Shown: positions 44,025 to 54,226 of the stretch, one piece after another
Layout of the letters: every line of letters starts with the position of its first letter
How positions within the stretch are numbered: position 1 is the first letter of the stretch
From: G965247475 sp965247475
GTDB lineage: Bacteria; Chloroflexota; UBA11872
DNA: 64,000 nt
NCBI GenBank assembly: GCA_965247475.1
Contig: OZ252016.1
Span: 2,648,100-2,712,099 of the forward strand
Direction of reading: 5' to 3'
Position numbers and translations under genes: made by a program
Notes under the pieces: generated by a model
The model's database searches: none
The model's input: only the letters and a program-made list of their open reading frames with translations
Told to the model about the DNA's origin: nothing

Positions 44025-44270
44025 ATGGCGTGCGAGACGACGGTTTCGATCGAATACTGCCGACAATGAAACTACTTGCCACGTGCCGTCCGTGCGACGG
44101 ACGAGATCCTGAGCGAGCTTGGTCACGACATTGGCGAGTTGTCGCTGATCCCCTCATCGGGCGGCGTCTTTGAGGTAATGGTCAACGGCGCCCTCGTCTT
44201 CTCGAAGAAGGAGCTGCAGCGGCACGCTGAGGACGGCGAGGTGCTCCCTCTGGTCCGAGCGGCCCTGTAG
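44025..44270 (+). CDS. Selenoprotein: SelT/SelW/SelH family with CxxU motif
   Basis: An 81-aa Rdx-family protein with one in-frame TGA at codon 15 (44067-44069). It reads MACETTVSIEYCRQ, then Sec15, then NYLPRAVRATDEILSE and the family C-terminus VFEVMVNGALVFSKK with RHAEDGEV. The TGA occupies the second position of the CxxC/CxxU redox motif (Cys12-x-x-Sec15), where SelW carries selenocysteine. A good ribosome binding site precedes the ATG, and a 7-bp hairpin with a G-starting loop follows the TGA at SECIS distance. Without Sec decoding only a 14-residue peptide would be made. It is a likely thioredoxin-fold oxidoreductase. It converges on glcF (5-nt gap). Confidence 0.88.
44087..44103 (+). 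promoter_or_regulatory. Candidate SECIS hairpin of the SelW-like gene
   Basis: A perfect 7-bp stem CGTCCGT (44087-44093) / ACGGACG (44097-44103) has loop GCG. The loop begins 24 nt after the UGA with G as its first base, matching the bacterial SECIS pattern. Confidence 0.7.
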
Positions 44271-44275
44271 ACGCG

Positions 44276-45595
44276 CTATCCGCGGCGGGCCGAATACGCC
44301 TCGTCGAGAAACTCGGCGATGTGAACCACCCGCAGGTCGAGCCCGCGTGCGCGTGCGCCGTAGGCGATGTGCAGCAGACACCCGGGATTGGTTGAGACCA
44401 GCGTGTTTGCCCCGCTGCCCTCGATCTCGTCGAGCTTTTCGTCCAGGATTTGCAGCGACAAACCGGTGTCCGTCGCGCTGTAGAGGCCCGCGCTCCCGCA
44501 GCAGACCGTGGGTCGCTCCAGCTCCGTGAGCTCGACGCCGGGAACCGCCGCCAGCAGCTCGCGCGGCTGGCTCGAGATTCCCTGCCCGTGCATCAGATGG
44601 CACGCGTCCTGGTACACCACGCGTTCGTCAATGCTGCCGAAATCCCGATCGAGGTCCAGCTCCGCGAGGAATTCGCTGAAGTCCTTCACCCGGCTCGCAA
44701 AATCCTCGGCGCGCGCGTGGTACTTCTGATCTCCGGCCAGCAGCTCCGGATACTCCTTGAGCGCGGATCCGCACCCCGCCGAGTTGATGACGATTGCGTC
44801 GTAGCCGCCCGCCTCGAACGCCTCGATGTTCCGTCGGGCGAGCTGTCGCCCGGCCTCGCGCGCGCCGCCGTGCACGTGCAGGGCGCCGCAGCACACCTGG
44901 TGCTCGGGAATGTGCACCTCGCATCCGTTCCGTGCGAGGACCCGGAGCGACGCTCGGTGGACGTCCGCGAACGACAGCGCCATCAAGCAGCCGGTGATGA
45001 AGCCCACGCGGTATCGCGTCGGCCCCTCCGCCGGAACGAACCGCAGATCGCTTGCCTGCAGGAATCGCCCTGACACCGGCGGCGACAGCCGTTCCACCTC
45101 GGCGAGTCCGGGCGCCGCCAGCCGCAGCAATCCGCTGCGCCGCATCAGCCATTGCAGCCCGCTGCGCGCGTAGAGCCGCAGGCCGTAGCCGGCCCAGCGC
45201 AGCGCACGCGGTCGGGTGAACACGTGCCGTAGCACGAAGTCGGCGACGCGGCGGCGAGTCGGCAGCAATCCCGCCTGCGTGGTCTGAGATCTGACCGACT
45301 CGATCAGCGGCCCGTATTGCACCCCGGATGGGCACGCGGTCTCACATGCGCGGCATTCCAGGCATCGGAATGTGTGTGTGAGAAAAGCGTCGCTGGTGAT
45401 CGCGATGTGGCCCTCGGCCACCCCTTTCATCAGCTGGATGCGCCCGCGCGGCGAGTCCATCTCCTGCCGGACCACCCGATAGGTGGGGCATTCGTTCAGG
45501 CAAAGGCCGCAATGAACGCAGCTCGCGATGATCGAGGGATCGGGCGCGTCGACGTCCGTGAATCCCTGCACGGCAGCGGGTGTCTCGACCGTCAT
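44276..45595 (-). CDS. glcF: Glycolate oxidase iron-sulfur subunit GlcF
   Basis: A 439-aa Fe-S protein with two N-terminal 4Fe-4S clusters (CVHCGLCLNECPTYR and CLECRACETACPSGVQYG) and two C-terminal cysteine-rich CCG domains (HQVCCGALHVHGG, PTVCCGSAGLYS). It transfers electrons from the flavin subunits to the quinone pool. Its ATG overlaps the glcE stop (ATGA), while glcD is 20 kb away at 24423. A GlpC/lactate-utilisation role is an alternative. Confidence 0.9.
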   Translation of the reverse strand: MTVETPAAVQGFTDVDAPDPSIIASCVHCGLCLNECPTYRVVRQEMDSPRGRIQLMKGVAEGHIAITSDAFLTHTFRCLECRACETACPSGVQYGPLIESVRSQTTQAGLLPTRRRVADFVLRHVFTRPRALRWAGYGLRLYARSGLQWLMRRSGLLRLAAPGLAEVERLSPPVSGRFLQASDLRFVPAEGPTRYRVGFITGCLMALSFADVHRASLRVLARNGCEVHIPEHQVCCGALHVHGGAREAGRQLARRNIEAFEAGGYDAIVINSAGCGSALKEYPELLAGDQKYHARAEDFASRVKDFSEFLAELDLDRDFGSIDERVVYQDACHLMHGQGISSQPRELLAAVPGVELTELERPTVCCGSAGLYSATDTGLSLQILDEKLDEIEGSGANTLVSTNPGCLLHIAYGARARGLDLRVVHIAEFLDEAYSARRG

Positions 45596-46956
45596 GCGGT
45601 GTCCGTCACGAATCGCCCGGGGTTGATCGTCCCGCGCGGATCGAAGGCGCGGCGCAGCGAGCGCATGGCGTCAAGCGTGACAGAGCCGTCGCGGAACCCC
45701 CAAACGTCCAGGCGGCGCCGCATCTCCGCCGGCGCGGCCTCGACCACCAATCGCCCTCCCAGGTGCTCGACCGCGTCGCGCAGCTTCGTCACCCCCTGAA
45801 TGAGCGCCGCTGGGTCGTCGCTCCCGCTCAGCCGCACACGACCCACCCCGCTGACCGCGTGAGCGGCGGCCGCGCAGGTGAGCGCGGACCCCTCGGCGAT
45901 CTCCCGCGCCGACCCCAGGAGCGATCCCACCTGACTCGAGAGCGCGCTGAATCGGCACACGGCGTGCGGCTCGCCGCAGGGCGGCGGCTCCGCCACCGCG
46001 ACCGCCGATCGCCAGAGCGCATCCTGTGCCGCGCCATCGAGTTCCTCCCCCCGCCCGGTGCCGGCCCGTGGCAGGTGAGAAGCGATGGAGGCCAGCCTGG
46101 CGTCGACGCCCTCCGCCGTGCCCGACAGTCTGACAGCGAGAACCCACGGCGCTCCGTTCGCGATCGGCTCGGGCAGCAATTCGCGCGCGATCAGATCGAT
46201 CCCGCTGGCCGTGACCCCGCTCGCCACCAGCTCGCCGACCGCCGCGCCTCCGGCGAGGACATCATCGAAGCCGAAGACCACCGTTCGCTCGACCTGCGGC
46301 AGCGGCGCGATCTTCAGGTTCACGCGGGTCAGCACGCCGAGCGTCCCCAAGGCGCCGATGTGGGCCTTGTGCACGTCGTAGCCCGTCACGTTCTTGACCA
46401 CCATCCCCCCGGACTTCGTGACCTGTCCGTCCGGACTGGCGACCTCAGCCCCGATCACCAGATCGCGCCACGATCCGCTCAGCACGCGGCGCGGGCCGGA
46501 CGTATTCGTGGCGACCAGGCCTCCGACCGTCGCGTCGTCCGCGAAGGGAGGGTCGAGCGGGAGGAATTGACCCTCGGCGCTCAGACGGGCCTGAAGCTCG
46601 GCCAGCCGCACGCCCGCCTGTGCTCCCAGCGTGAGGTCCGCCGGGTTGTAGTCCAGCACTCTGTTCAAGCCCAGCGTCTCGAGCACCACGTCGACCCGGT
46701 CCGGCGGGTGTCCTTGCGCGAGCTGTGTTCCCGCGCCGCGCGGCGCCACGCTCGCGCCGATCTCGGCGCAGGCGGCCAGAATCGCAGCCACCTGGTCGGG
46801 TTCCTCGGGGCGCACCGACACCGTCGGCGCGAGGCCGTCCACTGCGAGGTCATCGAGCCGCTCGGTCCGAATCGCCGCTCCGCCGGCCGCCCGTTGAACG
46901 GCGGCGGCCACCGCGTCGGCCTGCGGGGCGTCATTCCCGGCAGAGTAAGGTGCCAT
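45592..46956 (-). CDS. glcE: FAD-binding glycolate oxidase subunit GlcE-like
   Basis: A 454-aa FAD-binding (PCMH) protein: PRGAGTQLAQG, PPFADDATVGGLVATNTSGPRR, SGGMVVKNVTGYDVHKAHIGALGTLGV, and at the C-terminus RRAFDPRGTINPGRF. It lacks a complete FAD-oxidase_C domain, as GlcE does. The ATG at 46956 is chosen, since the frame upstream runs antisense through panC. It is coupled to glcF. Confidence 0.9.
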   Translation of the reverse strand: MAPYSAGNDAPQADAVAAAVQRAAGGAAIRTERLDDLAVDGLAPTVSVRPEEPDQVAAILAACAEIGASVAPRGAGTQLAQGHPPDRVDVVLETLGLNRVLDYNPADLTLGAQAGVRLAELQARLSAEGQFLPLDPPFADDATVGGLVATNTSGPRRVLSGSWRDLVIGAEVASPDGQVTKSGGMVVKNVTGYDVHKAHIGALGTLGVLTRVNLKIAPLPQVERTVVFGFDDVLAGGAAVGELVASGVTASGIDLIARELLPEPIANGAPWVLAVRLSGTAEGVDARLASIASHLPRAGTGRGEELDGAAQDALWRSAVAVAEPPPCGEPHAVCRFSALSSQVGSLLGSAREIAEGSALTCAAAAHAVSGVGRVRLSGSDDPAALIQGVTKLRDAVEHLGGRLVVEAAPAEMRRRLDVWGFRDGSVTLDAMRSLRRAFDPRGTINPGRFVTDTA

Positions 46957-46990
46957 GATCCGCAGTATCGGCCCGGCCCTGACCGGCCAC

Positions 46991-46998
46991 AAGGAGGG
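46991..46998 (+). promoter_or_regulatory. Ribosome binding site deciding the panC start
   Basis: AAGGAGGG lies 10 nt before the GTG at 47009. The upstream in-frame ATG at 46955 has no ribosome binding site and would overlap the divergent glcE start codon. Confidence 0.6.
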
Positions 46999-47008
46999 AC
47001 GTCGTCCT

Positions 47009-47878
47009 GTGATCGTCGCCCGCTCGCGCATCGCCCTCGCCGCGGCCCGGCGTGAGCTCGCGGGTGCCGTCGGCCTTGTGGCGACCATGGGCGCGTTGCA
47101 TCCCGGGCACCTGGCGCTGCTGCGCGCGGCCCGCCGCGAGTGCGAGGCGGTCATCGCCACGCTGTTCGTCAACCCCACCCAATTCGCGCCCGACGAGGAC
47201 TTCCGGTCATATCCGCGTGATGAGGCGGCCGATCTCGCGGTGTTCGATGCGGCCGGCGCCGATCTGGTTTTCGCACCGCCGGCCGCGGAGGTCTATCCCG
47301 AGGGCTTTGCCACCGTCGTGGGCCCCGGATCGCTCGGGACCATCCTGGAGGGCGCCAGCCGCCCGGGTCACTTTGCCGGCGTTGCCACGGTGGTAGCCAA
47401 ACTCCTCAACCTCACCGGACCGGACCGGGCGTACTTCGGGCAGAAGGATTGGCAGCAGACCCGCGTCGTCCGCCGGATCGCCGCCGATCTGGACCTGCCC
47501 GTCCGGATCGTAGTGGTTGCGACCGAGCGCGACGATGACGGCCTGGCCTGGAGCAGCCGCAACGTCGAGCTCGATGCGGCCGCGCGCCCCGCCGCCGCCA
47601 GCCTATCGAGCGCTCTTTGCACCGTGGCGTCGGCCTGGGATGAGGGTGAGCGTGATGTTGCGGCGCTGGAGCGACTGCTGGCCGCGCCGATCGAATCGGA
47701 ACCGCTGGCCGAACTCGACTACGCGGTCGTGCGCCACGCCGAGACCGTCGCGCCGGTGGCGTCCGCGTCGGCGCCGATCGCATTCCTCGTGGCGGCCCGC
47801 GTCGGCGGCGTGCGCCTGATCGACAACGAGGTCCGGGGCGCGGGCCTTGTCGATGTCGCGGGCGGCGCCCCGCGTTGA
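47009..47878 (+). CDS. panC: Pantothenate synthetase
   Basis: Joins pantoate and beta-alanine with ATP in coenzyme A synthesis. The 289-aa protein (GTG start) has TMGALHPGHLALL with the HxGH motif, LFVNPTQFAP, YPRD, FGQKDWQQ and the SSRN loop. panB and panD are not in the window. It is divergent from glcE. Confidence 0.94.
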   Translation: MIVARSRIALAAARRELAGAVGLVATMGALHPGHLALLRAARRECEAVIATLFVNPTQFAPDEDFRSYPRDEAADLAVFDAAGADLVFAPPAAEVYPEGFATVVGPGSLGTILEGASRPGHFAGVATVVAKLLNLTGPDRAYFGQKDWQQTRVVRRIAADLDLPVRIVVVATERDDDGLAWSSRNVELDAAARPAAASLSSALCTVASAWDEGERDVAALERLLAAPIESEPLAELDYAVVRHAETVAPVASASAPIAFLVAARVGGVRLIDNEVRGAGLVDVAGGAPR

Positions 47879-47893
47879 GTGGAACCCCCGGCT

Positions 47894-48586
47894 CTAGTGG
47901 CCCGTCTCGCTCGAGTACTCGCGGTATCGCTGCGCCGTGAACCCCGGCTGCCGTGCGAATTCTTTCCGCGCGGCTTCGTCGGCGAGCACCGCTCGGCCCG
48001 CATCCGCCACCTTGTCCGCGATCTCGTCCGGAATGATCACCACGCCGTTCTCGTCGCCGTGGAGCAGATCGCCGGTCTTGATCGGAACCCCGTCCACGAC
48101 GACGGGAGCGCCAGCCTCGAGCAGACTCGACGTCCCGTGCGAGACGGTTACGCCGCGGGCGAAATAGTAGATGCCCATCGACTCGACTTCCTTGAGATCG
48201 CGCACCCCGCCATCGGTGACCACCCCGATTCCACCGAGCCCCTGCAGAACCGTGCACATCACGTCGCCGCAATGGCACGACTTCTCCGCGTTGCCCGCGT
48301 CCTGGATCACCAGGATCACCGGCTTGGGCGACTGGTCGATCAGCTCCCAGAGCTCATGCTGCAATTCGGCGTCGCGCGCGCGCGCGTACGTCGTGCTGTC
48401 ACCCTTCACGGTTACCGCGTAGCCGACCATGGGCTCCGAGTAATCGGGAAACAGGCTCCGGACGTTCATGCCGAGATATCCCTCGGTGCGATCGCGAACG
48501 TCAAACGGCTCGATCGCATTCGCGATGGTTGCCGAGTCGATGCTGCGGAGATCGGCGATCTGGGCGTCTGTCAGGTTCGCGGGCAT
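47894..48586 (-). CDS. RraA-like / HMG aldolase family protein
   Basis: A 230-aa member of the RraA family, formerly annotated as dimethylmenaquinone methyltransferase. It has STTYARARDAELQ, GDVMCTVLQGLGGIGVVTDGGVRDL with the metal/substrate DGGVRD, and GDLLHGDENGVVIIP. Members are oxaloacetate decarboxylases or 4-hydroxy-4-methyl-2-oxoglutarate aldolases. Which reaction applies here is not evident. Confidence 0.85.
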   Translation of the reverse strand: MPANLTDAQIADLRSIDSATIANAIEPFDVRDRTEGYLGMNVRSLFPDYSEPMVGYAVTVKGDSTTYARARDAELQHELWELIDQSPKPVILVIQDAGNAEKSCHCGDVMCTVLQGLGGIGVVTDGGVRDLKEVESMGIYYFARGVTVSHGTSSLLEAGAPVVVDGVPIKTGDLLHGDENGVVIIPDEIADKVADAGRAVLADEAARKEFARQPGFTAQRYREYSSETGH

Positions 48587-48655
48587 TCGCTGGTTCCCGG
48601 CTGCGGCAAGCCGCGACGTACCGTAGCACGGGCCTCTCGGAGCGTTCGGCGCGGC

Positions 48656-49459
48656 TTAGCCCAGCTCCTGCGCACGCCGAAAGGCGGCCTCGATGGCGTC
48701 GTGGAACATCGAGCGCAACCCGCGAGCCTCGAACACGCGCAGCGCCGCCGCCGTGGTTCCCCCCGGTGACGTCACGGCCCAGCGCAGCTCGGTGGCGCTG
48801 CTCTCCGATCCCTCCCAGAGCCGCGCCGACCCGGCCATCGTTTCGCGCACCAGCTCCTCGGCCAGCGTCCGATCGATTCCTATCGCGACCGCGGCATCCG
48901 TCCACGCTTCCGCGACCAGGTAGAAGTACGCCGGTCCGCTGGCGTGAACCGCCGTCGCCGCGTCGACGATTACTTCGCTTGCCACCTCGCGCTGCACGCC
49001 GAACGAACCGAGGATGCGCTCGGCGAGCGTCCGGTCGGTGTCTTCCACGCTTGGACCCGCAATCCACACCGACGCGCCTCGACCTACCTGCGCGGGGGTG
49101 TTGGGCATCGCCCGCACCACGCGTCCCGTCTGGAGCTGCTCCTGCAGCGTCGCCAGCCGCACGCCGGCCATGATCGAGAGCACCAGCGTTTGCTCGTTCA
49201 GCGCGCCGCGCAGCCCGACGGCCAGTGATTCGAAGCTCTGGGGCTTGACCGCCAGCACCACGGCGCGCGCGTCGCGAACGCCATCCAGCAGATCGGTGTG
49301 GGCGGCCACCCCGTGCTCGGCCGCCAGCGCCTCGACGCGCGTCGGCTCGATGTCGTGCACGCTGAGACTGGCCGCGTCGAACGCGTGCCGCGCCAGCATG
49401 CCGCGCACCATCGCGCCGCCCATGGCGCCGGCGCCGACGATCGCGATCCGTTCGCTCAC
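48656..49459 (-). CDS. proC: Pyrroline-5-carboxylate reductase
   Basis: Last step of proline synthesis. The 267-aa protein has the NAD(P)-binding IAIVGAGAMGGAMVRGML, VLAVKPQ, RAMPNTPAQVG and the C-terminal SPGGTTAAALRVFEARGL. comEC follows about 46 nt to the right on the same strand upstream of it. Confidence 0.94.
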   Translation of the reverse strand: MSERIAIVGAGAMGGAMVRGMLARHAFDAASLSVHDIEPTRVEALAAEHGVAAHTDLLDGVRDARAVVLAVKPQSFESLAVGLRGALNEQTLVLSIMAGVRLATLQEQLQTGRVVRAMPNTPAQVGRGASVWIAGPSVEDTDRTLAERILGSFGVQREVASEVIVDAATAVHASGPAYFYLVAEAWTDAAVAIGIDRTLAEELVRETMAGSARLWEGSESSATELRWAVTSPGGTTAAALRVFEARGLRSMFHDAIEAAFRRAQELG

Positions 49460-49504
49460 AGGTGTCGATCCAGGCGGCGGTCAACCGATCGTACCGCGCG
49501 GCCC

Positions 49505-51778
49505 TCAGCCACGCGGCCGGCGCACCTCGATCGATTCGCCATCCGACCAGACGGTCAGCGTGCCCGTGAACACCGCGTTCTCGGCGTCCGCCGTCCCTGC
49601 CGGGAGCACGATCGACCCGTCGGCGGTCACCGCCCGCGCCACCGCCGTCTGCAAGCGGGCGTGCGGCGCCACAATCACCTGCACCCCGGCGGCGGCGAGG
49701 TTGCCCGCCGCCGTCGCCGCCGCTCCGTTCCGCCGCCCGAGAATCAGGACGTCAACCGGTCGCTCCACCACGATCGGACCGGCCTCGACTTCGGCCGGTG
49801 CGATAGCGGCCGTGAGCTCAGGCGTGGTGACCAACGTCCAGCGCCCACCCTCCGCGCCCCAAAACGACACGGCGATGTCGCCGAACTGCTCCGTCGACTT
49901 GCCCACCACCGGAGCTCGACGCGAGCGGTCGGGCGTCTCCAGGGCCTCGCCCAACCCATGTGGAGCGGGCGCCAGCACGGCGGCGATCGGTCGCTCGTCC
50001 AGCAGCGCGAGCGCCGCGTGGCTGACGGCGCCGCCGGACCCCGGCGCAACCACTCCGTCCAAGACCAGATCCCAACGGGGCAGGGCGCGATCCAGGATCA
50101 ACCGGCTCACCCGGTCGCCCGCCACCACGACGGTGTCCTCGCCCCGGCGCACATACGCCGTCGGCGCGCGCCCGCCGAAATCGACCGTGATGTACGTGCC
50201 CGCGTCGTCCAGCAACCGCGGAGCACCGGTGGCGGCAAGCACCGGCGGGAGGGCCAGCGCGAGCGCCGCCAGCCCGTATCCAACCTGGGGCGGGATCAAG
50301 GGTCCGCGCGTGGCCGCGGCCCGCTCCAGCTGATGCGGCCGCCCGATCAGCAGCGCGGCCAGTCCCAGACACACGTACACCGCGGCCGCGTGCGCGAGCG
50401 TGAAGTCGGAGACCGGCATCGCCGCGCCGGGCAGCGTCGCCACTAGCCGAGCGGTCTGCAGCAGATACTCCAGCGGCAGCCACGCGACCCACGCCACGAC
50501 CTCCGCCCCGGGCCAGCCGGAGGACGACCACACGGCGACCGGAACCCCGGTGGCCATGATCCAGGGCGGTGCGGCCAGCGCCAGCAGGTTGGCCGGCACC
50601 GCCATCAACTGAAAGCGGTCGAAGGTGTGCGCGATGATCGGCGTCACCATCACGCTGGCCGCGACCGTCCCGCCCAGGAACTCGGCCCCGAGCCGCGGAA
50701 CCCGCACCCGTTGGTGCAGCATCCGCGCCAGCGGCGGCGTCAGCACAATCAACCCCACGGTCCCGGCGAACGAGAGCTGAAACCCCACGTCGGCCAGCGC
50801 CTGCGGCTGGATCAGCACCATGCCCCCGGCAGCTAGCGCGAGCGCCGTCAGCGCATCTGTGTCTCGACCGACGATCCAGGCGATCAGCAGCAGATCGCCC
50901 ATGATCGCGGCGCGCACGACGCTTGGATCCCCTCCGGCCAGCACCGCGTACAGCGGCAGCGCGACCGCGGCCAGCGCCACGCCGTATCGCCCGATTGCCC
51001 AGCCCGCCAGCCGCCGGATCGCCAGCGCCATCAGGGTGACGTTGAAGCCGGAGATCGCCACCACGTGGATCAATCCGGAGGTCAGGAAGTCATCACGAAC
51101 CGCCGGCGGCAGGCGCGTGCGGATGCCGACCAGCATCGCGGACAGCAGGGACGCGTGCGGCTCCGGCAGCGCGCTCCGCAGGCTGGCGTCGATGTGCGTG
51201 CGCAGCCGCGTGAGCAATGGCGGGTCCCGGTCGACCGGCGCCTCGACGACCCTTGATGTCTCGAGCTCGATGCGCCCCACGTACGCGTCGTGATATCCAT
51301 CCAGCGGGTTGCGCGCCGCGCCCCCGAACGGCTCGAAGGCCCCGCTCACCGTGACCACCGCGCCGGCGGGAAGGACCGCCTCGTGAATGAAGGTCTCGAT
51401 CAGGCCCGCTGCCGGACGCGCCGCGGCCCTCGCCGGCACGCGAGCCGTCCGCACTTCGATGACTCGCCGTGGTCCGCGGCTCGTCTCGGCCACCTGGCCC
51501 TCGATTTCGATCGTGCTCCCGGCCTCCGCGCGCAGCGGCGGCGGCTGTGATGCCACGTGGTGCGCGCCGCGTGCCAGTCCCAGCGCCAGGGCGGCGGCCA
51601 GCATGAGCCAGGCGGCGTGCCGCAACCGAACAAACGGCGCGGCCAGGCCAACCAGCGCCAGCGCCCCCACCGCCCAGACGGGGGCCGCGCCCCACCAGCC
51701 GACCATTGCGGTCCCGGCCAGGACCGCCGCCGATATCCAGACGGCGGGGCTCACGACGAGCGGCCGACCCGCACGCAC
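49505..51778 (-). CDS. comEC: ComEC/Rec2-type DNA uptake channel with degenerate C-terminal domain
   Basis: A 757-aa membrane protein of the ComEC family, which conducts single-stranded DNA during transformation. It has N-terminal helices, an OB-like domain (TIEIEGQVAE), then the competence domain (SGLIHVVAISGFNVTLMA, GGDPSVVRAAIMG). The C-terminal ~240 residues occupy the place of the metallo-beta-lactamase nuclease domain. The THPHADH metal motif is absent, and the corresponding stretch reads VVAPGSGGAVSHAALALL. Nuclease activity is therefore unlikely. comEA lies immediately upstream (18 nt). Confidence 0.9.
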   Translation of the reverse strand: MRAGRPLVVSPAVWISAAVLAGTAMVGWWGAAPVWAVGALALVGLAAPFVRLRHAAWLMLAAALALGLARGAHHVASQPPPLRAEAGSTIEIEGQVAETSRGPRRVIEVRTARVPARAAARPAAGLIETFIHEAVLPAGAVVTVSGAFEPFGGAARNPLDGYHDAYVGRIELETSRVVEAPVDRDPPLLTRLRTHIDASLRSALPEPHASLLSAMLVGIRTRLPPAVRDDFLTSGLIHVVAISGFNVTLMALAIRRLAGWAIGRYGVALAAVALPLYAVLAGGDPSVVRAAIMGDLLLIAWIVGRDTDALTALALAAGGMVLIQPQALADVGFQLSFAGTVGLIVLTPPLARMLHQRVRVPRLGAEFLGGTVAASVMVTPIIAHTFDRFQLMAVPANLLALAAPPWIMATGVPVAVWSSSGWPGAEVVAWVAWLPLEYLLQTARLVATLPGAAMPVSDFTLAHAAAVYVCLGLAALLIGRPHQLERAAATRGPLIPPQVGYGLAALALALPPVLAATGAPRLLDDAGTYITVDFGGRAPTAYVRRGEDTVVVAGDRVSRLILDRALPRWDLVLDGVVAPGSGGAVSHAALALLDERPIAAVLAPAPHGLGEALETPDRSRRAPVVGKSTEQFGDIAVSFWGAEGGRWTLVTTPELTAAIAPAEVEAGPIVVERPVDVLILGRRNGAAATAAGNLAAAGVQVIVAPHARLQTAVARAVTADGSIVLPAGTADAENAVFTGTLTVWSDGESIEVRRPRG

Positions 51779-51796
51779 GCGCGGGCGGCGCGCGGC

Positions 51797-52156
51797 CTAC
51801 GGGCCAAAACGCACCAGTGGAGCGACCCGCTTGACCGTCGCATCGGGGATTCCCAACTGACGAAGCTGATCGCTGCTCGCGATCGGTCCGAACAGCCGCC
51901 GGTGGGTCACGATTCGATCCGCGTACGCTTGCCCAATGCCCGGCAACGAGGCCGCGAGGGCTTGTGCGTCGACCGCGTTGATGTCAATCGCGGCAGCGCT
52001 CGTCCGTTCCACGGCCGCCGCCGCCGCGATGGGCCGCTCACCCGTGGGCGGGAACGGCGCCGACGGCGCCGGCGCCAGCAGTGCGAGGATGATGGCCGCG
52101 GGTGCCAGCGCCACGCCGATCCACCGCGCGCTCCCCAGTTCGCCGCGTCGCGACAC
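51797..52156 (-). CDS. comEA: ComEA-like helix-hairpin-helix DNA receptor
   Basis: A 119-aa protein with an N-terminal membrane anchor (about residues 12-30), a short linker and a C-terminal helix-hairpin-helix region (DINAVDAQALAASLPGIGQAYADRIVTHRRLFGP). It binds incoming double-stranded DNA at the cell surface and passes it to ComEC, whose gene follows 18 nt downstream. Confidence 0.88.
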   Translation of the reverse strand: MSRRGELGSARWIGVALAPAAIILALLAPAPSAPFPPTGERPIAAAAAVERTSAAAIDINAVDAQALAASLPGIGQAYADRIVTHRRLFGPIASSDQLRQLGIPDATVKRVAPLVRFGP

Positions 52157-52246
52157 GTGCCGCCTCGAGCTGACTGTCCGGGCGCGCGAGGGATACGCGA
52201 CCGGAATGTCCGAGTCAAGCGCGGGCGGCCGCCCGCGCCGCGATCG

Positions 52247-54206
<1,960 letters not shown>

Positions 54207-54226
<20 letters not shown>

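Noticed and set aside
44076..44270. SelW-like gene starting at TTG 44076
   Set aside because: It would lack the redox motif and has no ribosome binding site. The ATG at 44025 has one.
46955..47008. ATG 46955 as panC start
   Set aside because: It overlaps the divergent glcE start codon and has no ribosome binding site. GTG 47009 has AAGGAGGG upstream and fits the family N-terminus.
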